Source: Stenotrophomonas maltophilia (GTDB taxonomy: Bacteria > Pseudomonadota > Gammaproteobacteria > Xanthomonadales > Xanthomonadaceae). Taken from it: a DNA stretch of 64,000 nt. The stretch lies in assembly GCF_001676385.1 (NCBI RefSeq), contig NZ_LYVJ01000002.1, forward strand, positions 186,001-250,000, read 5' to 3'. The notes under the pieces are model-generated. The model made no database searches and was not told where the DNA came from. It saw only the letters and a list, made by a program, of their open reading frames with translations. Below are positions 59,860 through 64,000 of the stretch, in pieces. Positions within the stretch are counted from its first letter, which is position 1. Each line of letters begins with the position of its first letter. The position numbers were made by a program, and so were the translations under genes.

Positions 59860-60816
59860 ATGAAGGCCTATCTCTGGTTCTGGGGCGCGTTCCTGCTGTT
59901 CTTCGCGTTGCCCTTCCCCTGCATCCTCTACTTCGGCACGTCGTGGCCGGTGCAACTGGCCGACCGCAGCGCGCCATGGCTGGCACTGCTGCTGCTCGCG
60001 CTGTCGTTGATCCTGTGGCTGGCGCTGCTGCTCGCCTTCCTGCACTACCTGCTGCTGGGCCCGGTGCGCGCCCTGCACCGGGTACGTTCGATCCTCACCG
60101 AGGGTGAACCGCGCAACGCACTGATCACGCAGGCCGAGCAGACCGGCGTGCATGTCCGCGGTTTCGCGCAATGGAAGCTGCAGCTGTCCTTCCGGAACCT
60201 GTCCGGCACGCCGATCAACGAGCAGTTGCTGGTGATCGACAGCAAGCCACAGCTGCAGCGCTTCGGCACCGGCCGCCACATCGATGCCCGCCTCAGCCGC
60301 GCACCTGGCGCCTACCCCAACGTGGTGCTCGACGGCGCCCAACCCGAGCTGGATATCGCCAGCCTGTGGCGACGGGGCATCGGCGGCGTCATTGCCACCA
60401 TCTTGGTTGCCAGCGCGTACGTGTTCGCCTACCGGCTGCAGAGCGAGGGCCTGGGCTGGACCTTCCTGTCCTTCTCCCACCCTCTGCTGGTATGCCCGCT
60501 GGTCCTGTGCGGCTACGCGCTGGGCCTGCGCCTGCTCGGCCGCGTGTTGCAGGCCGATGCCCGCGGCGAAGCGCTGAAGTACCGCGGCATCGGCGTGGAG
60601 GCCAAGGTGCTGAAGGTGCGCCAGACCGGCACCTATCTCAATGAACAACCCCAGGTGGAGTTCCAGCTGGAGTACATCGACCGCGAGGGGGGCGTGCAGC
60701 AGGCCAGCGTGCGTCGCTTCATCCCGATGATCGATCTGGCCAGCATTCCGCGCGAACAGGTGACACTGCTGTATGACCCGGATGATCGTGGCAACGTACG
60801 CCTGGAGGGGATATGA
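59860..60816 (+). CDS. DUF3592-like membrane protein
   Basis: The 318-residue protein has two N-terminal helices (LWFWGAFLLFFALPFPCILY and LALLLLALSLILWLALLLAF), a soluble part, two more helices (IGGVIATILVASAYVFAYRL and LVCPLVLCGYALGLRLLG) and a C-terminal domain ending VTLLYDPDDRGNVRLEGI. That ending is the typical close of DUF3592-type domains. Function is unknown. It overlaps the next gene by ATGA. Confidence 0.7.
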   Translation: MKAYLWFWGAFLLFFALPFPCILYFGTSWPVQLADRSAPWLALLLLALSLILWLALLLAFLHYLLLGPVRALHRVRSILTEGEPRNALITQAEQTGVHVRGFAQWKLQLSFRNLSGTPINEQLLVIDSKPQLQRFGTGRHIDARLSRAPGAYPNVVLDGAQPELDIASLWRRGIGGVIATILVASAYVFAYRLQSEGLGWTFLSFSHPLLVCPLVLCGYALGLRLLGRVLQADARGEALKYRGIGVEAKVLKVRQTGTYLNEQPQVEFQLEYIDREGGVQQASVRRFIPMIDLASIPREQVTLLYDPDDRGNVRLEGI

Positions 60817-61532
60817 AGCGGCCGCCGTCCACCCGTGGAGTGTTCACGTTGGTACTGCTGGTGCTGGCCGGTGCAGCTTTGTCCGGCGGTGCGCTGCGGA
60901 CCATCGGCGAAACCCTGGGCCATTCGGTGGAGCCCGACCGGCAGCCGCCCTTCGTTTCGCAGCAGGCTCCGCGCGACCAGCCGGTGTCCCATCCGGTGGG
61001 TTCCACCACAGAGGCCGAGCCGCAGCCGGCCGAGATTCCCGAACGCCGCAACCACCTGTTCGATGCCGCCTATCTGCTGGCCGCCCGCCAGGCACTGGAG
61101 CAGTTGCCGGCGCTGGCCGGGCATCGGTTGACGGTGTTCCACAGCATCCACTTCTACGACGATGGCCGCATCAACCTGGACCTGGTCGATCCGCGGCAGC
61201 CAACCCACGTCGACAGCTACCACTTCGAGCACGGCCAGTGGCGCAAGGGTGATCCGGTCAATCCGCAGCGCTTCGCCCCCAGCATCACATTGCGCCGCAG
61301 CAGCACGGCGCTGGCCAACATCGATTTCGAGGCGGTGCCACGCGTTGCCCAGGCGCTGCAGGCACAGCGCAACGCATTGATGGGCACACCGGGTGAAGTC
61401 GGCCACGTCTATGTGATCGTGCGCAAGGGTGGCACCCTGGTGTGGCTGCCGGACGAAGTCGCCGGCGATCGCCAGTCCGTCCGACTCTCTTTCGACGCAC
61501 AGGGCCGTTCCGGCGAGGCGAGCCTCCAATAG
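60813..61532 (+). CDS. Membrane-anchored or exported protein of unknown function
   Basis: The 239-residue product has one N-terminal hydrophobic helix (GVFTLVLLVLAGAALSGGAL), a Pro/Glu-rich linker and a soluble domain (LTVFHSIHFYDDGRINLDLV, SITLRRSSTALANIDFEAVP). It overlaps the upstream gene by 4 bases, so the two probably act together in the envelope. I recognise no family. Confidence 0.65.
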   Translation: MKRPPSTRGVFTLVLLVLAGAALSGGALRTIGETLGHSVEPDRQPPFVSQQAPRDQPVSHPVGSTTEAEPQPAEIPERRNHLFDAAYLLAARQALEQLPALAGHRLTVFHSIHFYDDGRINLDLVDPRQPTHVDSYHFEHGQWRKGDPVNPQRFAPSITLRRSSTALANIDFEAVPRVAQALQAQRNALMGTPGEVGHVYVIVRKGGTLVWLPDEVAGDRQSVRLSFDAQGRSGEASLQ

Positions 61533-61539
61533 TCGGCGC

Positions 61540-61614
61540 AAAAAGGGGACGGAGGGAATTAAGTCGTTTATGCCGTGGTGCCGTCTACGACTTAATCCCC
61601 TCCGTCCCCATTTT
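61540..61614. repeat. Inverted repeat, GGGGACGGAGGG family
   Basis: Two 27-base arms (61540-61566 and 61588-61614, differing at one position) each contain AAAGGGGACGGAGGG-type sequence and AAGTCG. They flank a 21-base loop. One arm forms the last codons (MGTEGIKS) and stop of the lysoplasmalogenase gene on the minus strand. A single arm is found at 103-131. Confidence 0.85.
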
Positions 61615-62279
61615 GCTATGCACCGAGCGGGCGATGGCGTACTGCGCGCCGTAGTAGGTGGACAACACCAGCAGGCTGGCCAGCGGCAGGCCTCCGGCGA
61701 AGCGGTCCCAGGCCAGCAGCGAATCGCTGGCGACGAACAGCACTGCACCTGCGGCAGCCCAGCGGGCGCCGCTGGCTTCCACGGCATCGGCTTCGGGCTG
61801 CGCCAGTGACGTGCCAGGGCCAGCACCGCCATCGATGCCAGCACCACCACGTATGCCAGCACCGGCACGCGCATCGGCGCCGGCAGATGTGGCCACAGCC
61901 CCATCACGTTGAGCACGGCGAATGCGCCCGGCAGCGCGGCGGCAGCGAGCAGCCCACGGCCCGCGTGCAGGCCGTCGCGGAAGGCCACGATGTAGCAGAC
62001 ATGGGCCAGCAGGAAGGCAACCAGCCCCGGCAGGAACGCATCCACCGGCAGCATCAGCGCGATATCGCCCACGCACGACAGCAGCATGCCGGCCAGTATC
62101 GCGCGCCGGTAGAACGGCTGCGCGGGATCACGCACCCGCCAGGCGATGGCCGCGATCAGCAGCGTGGTCGCGGGCTTGGCCAGCCAATGCAACCAGCGCC
62201 CGTCGCCGTGCAGGAACGCACCGATGATGGCGAGGATCGCCATCAACAGGATCACGCCATCAAGCACGCGCGGTTTCAT
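61585..62279 (-). pseudogene. YhhN-family lysoplasmalogenase gene with frameshift
   Basis: The ATG at 62279 (MKPRVLDGVILLMAILAIIG) starts a multi-helix protein with RAILAGMLLSCVGDIALMLP and FLLAHVCYIVAFRDGL, typical of the YhhN family that cleaves vinyl-ether lysophospholipids. Near 61795-61815 the frame changes: the first frame ends in SPKPMPWKPA nonsense, while the neighbouring frame continues QPEADAVEASGARWAAAGAV and LFVASDSLLAWDRF. The gene is therefore broken or was misread. Its tail is repeat-encoded. The start overlaps the M61 peptidase stop by ATGA. Confidence 0.75.
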
Positions 62280-64000
62280 CGCGCTTTCCACAGCTCCGCA
62301 AGGCGATCAGGCTTGCCGGCGATACGCTCCAGCACCGGGTACTGCAGGCCACCGTGGTAGTCGATGTTCATGGTTTCGATGCGGTCGAACTGCTTCACCA
62401 GCAGCACGATCGGCGCCTTGTCCTTCGCCGCCACAGCCACCGCATCCTTCAAGCGCTGGCTGCTGTACTCGCGGCCACCGACGGCAATGACCTTCATGCC
62501 TGGCGCCAAGCCGGCATTGAACGCCGGGCTGTCCCAGATCACGTCGCCGACCACGCCGCTGTCGAGCACGGTCGCGCCCAGCGAGTACGCCAGCAACGCC
62601 GCCTTGGCGCGCTTTTCCTGCGCCTTGTAGGCGTCGTTCGGCGTATCGCGGTAGACCAGCTTCCAGCCCGCCAGTTCCAGGCCGCCGGTCAACGAGCCGT
62701 GGCCGTCCAGGCGCTCGCGCAGGAACGTCGCCCAGTCGTACGGCGCGATACCGTTCAACGTCGCCACCACGTCATCGAAGGTATAGGGATTGACGTCCCA
62801 GTCACCGTTGCCGGTGCCGAAGAACGCACGCGCGAAGTCATCCAGGCTGCGCCGGTTGCCGCTCAGTTCGCGCAGCTTGCCTTCCACTTCCAGCCACAGC
62901 ATCTGGCCGCCGGAGTAGTAGTCTTCGCTCATCTGGTAGTTGCGGTACGGCAACGTGCGGCGCTGGGCGATGGTCGGGTCGTTGGTGGTGTCCTGCAACG
63001 GCCGCCAGGCCAGCCCCGGGCGGCCGCGATCGTAGGTGGCAGCCACATTAGCCAGCATGTCGCGCGCCTGATCGGCCGACCACAATCCTGAGCGCGTGGC
63101 GAGCACCTGGCCCCAGAACTGGGTCTGGCCTTCGTACACCCACAGCAGGCTGTCGCCCATCGGCACGTTGAAGTTGGCCGTGGCCAGGTCAGCGCCACGA
63201 CGGTACTTGCCGTTCCAGGAGTGGGTGTACTCGTGCGGCAGCAGGTCGCGCATCCAGGCGTTGTCGTCCCACTCGGTGAAGTAATCCGGGTCGGCGCTGT
63301 TCTCGCTGGAACGGTGATGCTCCAGGCCGATGCCACCAAGACGATCGGTCAAGGCCAGCAGGAATTCATAGTGGTTGTAGTGACGCGCGCCGTAAAGCTT
63401 GTCGGCCTGCTTCACCAGCGCGCGATGTGCCTTGATCTGCGCCTCGGTGGGCTTCAGCGACTTGGCATCGTCGGCGAAGACGTTCAGGTGGACCGGCACC
63501 TTCGCCCCCGGATCGAGGTCGATGCGCTGGTAATGTTCGCCGGCAAACAGCGGTGAATCGACCAGGTGGTCGTAGGAGATCGGCTTGAACACCACCGTGT
63601 CGCCCTCGCGGCGATCGGTCTCCAGTGCGGTCGCGAACGCCCAGCCCTTGGGCAGGGTCACGCGGGCCTGCGCCTGCAGCTGGCGCGCATCGAAGCCGGC
63701 CGGGTACAGCGAATTGGCATTCCATTGCAGGTTGAGCATCTCGGGGGTCATCACCACCCGACCCTGGCTGCCACCCTGCGAAGACAGGAAATCGAAGTGG
63801 GCGACGATCTCGCTGACGCCCTCGGGCACGTCCACCTTGAACGCATAGACGTTGTACTGGTCGCGCTGCCAGGCCAGCGGCTTGCCGTTGGCGGTGACAC
63901 GCAGGCCGGCCAGTTTGTCGATCGGGCCAGTGGGTGAATGGTTGCCTGGAATCCACTGCGGGTACAGCAGGGTCATCGGACCGGGTTTGACCGGTACGGT
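62276..64000 (-). CDS. M61 glycyl aminopeptidase-like metalloprotease with PDZ domain (partial)
   Basis: The 574 residues visible lack the N-terminus, which lies beyond 64000. The zinc site is HEYTH in LLPHEYTHSWNGKYRR, followed by WVYEGQTQFWGQVLATRSGL, which supplies the third ligand region. A C-terminal PDZ-like domain (VVGDVIWDSPAFNAGLAPGM, KVIAVGGREY) completes the family layout. M61 enzymes cleave N-terminal Gly or Ala and are usually exported. The stop overlaps the downstream lysoplasmalogenase start. Confidence 0.92.
   Translation of the reverse strand, partial: TVPVKPGPMTLLYPQWIPGNHSPTGPIDKLAGLRVTANGKPLAWQRDQYNVYAFKVDVPEGVSEIVAHFDFLSSQGGSQGRVVMTPEMLNLQWNANSLYPAGFDARQLQAQARVTLPKGWAFATALETDRREGDTVVFKPISYDHLVDSPLFAGEHYQRIDLDPGAKVPVHLNVFADDAKSLKPTEAQIKAHRALVKQADKLYGARHYNHYEFLLALTDRLGGIGLEHHRSSENSADPDYFTEWDDNAWMRDLLPHEYTHSWNGKYRRGADLATANFNVPMGDSLLWVYEGQTQFWGQVLATRSGLWSADQARDMLANVAATYDRGRPGLAWRPLQDTTNDPTIAQRRTLPYRNYQMSEDYYSGGQMLWLEVEGKLRELSGNRRSLDDFARAFFGTGNGDWDVNPYTFDDVVATLNGIAPYDWATFLRERLDGHGSLTGGLELAGWKLVYRDTPNDAYKAQEKRAKAALLAYSLGATVLDSGVVGDVIWDSPAFNAGLAPGMKVIAVGGREYSSQRLKDAVAVAAKDKAPIVLLVKQFDRIETMNIDYHGGLQYPVLERIAGKPDRLAELWKAR

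Overview
The window is high-GC chromosomal DNA whose gene content and repeats point to the Xanthomonadaceae, most likely Stenotrophomonas (maltophilia group). The grounds are the ribosomal/SRP block ypjD / ffh-rpsP-rimM-trmD-rplS, the cyoABCD oxidase, and many short GTAG-type palindromes (5'-GTAG followed by a GC-rich stem) like the repeats described for S. maltophilia. The genus is inferred from sequence character; no database search was possible.

Left core (1-32.4 kb). In order: a C-terminal fragment of a membrane protein, a membrane protein, a glycine-zipper protein, mutS, a DUF937 protein, katG with an OxyR-like site, hslR and a small lipoprotein, a MATE exporter, two DUF1801 paralogues and a DUF6404-like membrane protein. 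Next come the leftward translation/SRP genes (ffh, rpsP, rimM, trmD, rplS), with a nitronate monooxygenase-like gene and a class IV aminotransferase between ffh and rpsP. Then follow ypjD, an HSP90-like/TPR gene pair, radA, an MHYT-GGDEF-EAL regulator, the cyoABCD operon and a GyrI-like protein.

Island (about 32.5-51.22 kb). A composite, visibly AT-richer island is inserted in the 3' end of a tRNA-Thr(CGT) gene at 51177-51252. Three copies of the tRNA 3' end (32497, 37225, 51177) bound two tandem elements. Element A (32.5-37.2 kb) is decayed. It holds two orphan toxin/immunity remnants, the N-terminal stub of an integrase, a small basic protein and a PD-(D/E)XK-type nuclease. Element B (37.2-51.2 kb) holds a retron-like reverse transcriptase fused to a TOPRIM-like domain, a PLD-family nuclease, a possible structured RNA, several unknown proteins, MarR and XRE regulators, an intact tyrosine integrase, and a P-loop NTPase/HEPN/exported-protein module next to the tRNA. 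The RT-TOPRIM locus and the NTPase-HEPN module are the best candidates for undescribed defence systems.

Right core (51.3-64 kb). ldhA-type dehydrogenase; an autotransporter with a ClpP-like N-terminal domain, broken by a frameshift; a FecI/FecR/TonB-receptor signalling operon; two uncharacterised envelope genes; a frameshifted YhhN-type lysoplasmalogenase gene; and an M61 aminopeptidase running off the right edge.

Two kinds of dispersed palindrome recur. In three places they run into the 3' end of a gene and supply its last codons and, in at least two, its stop codon.
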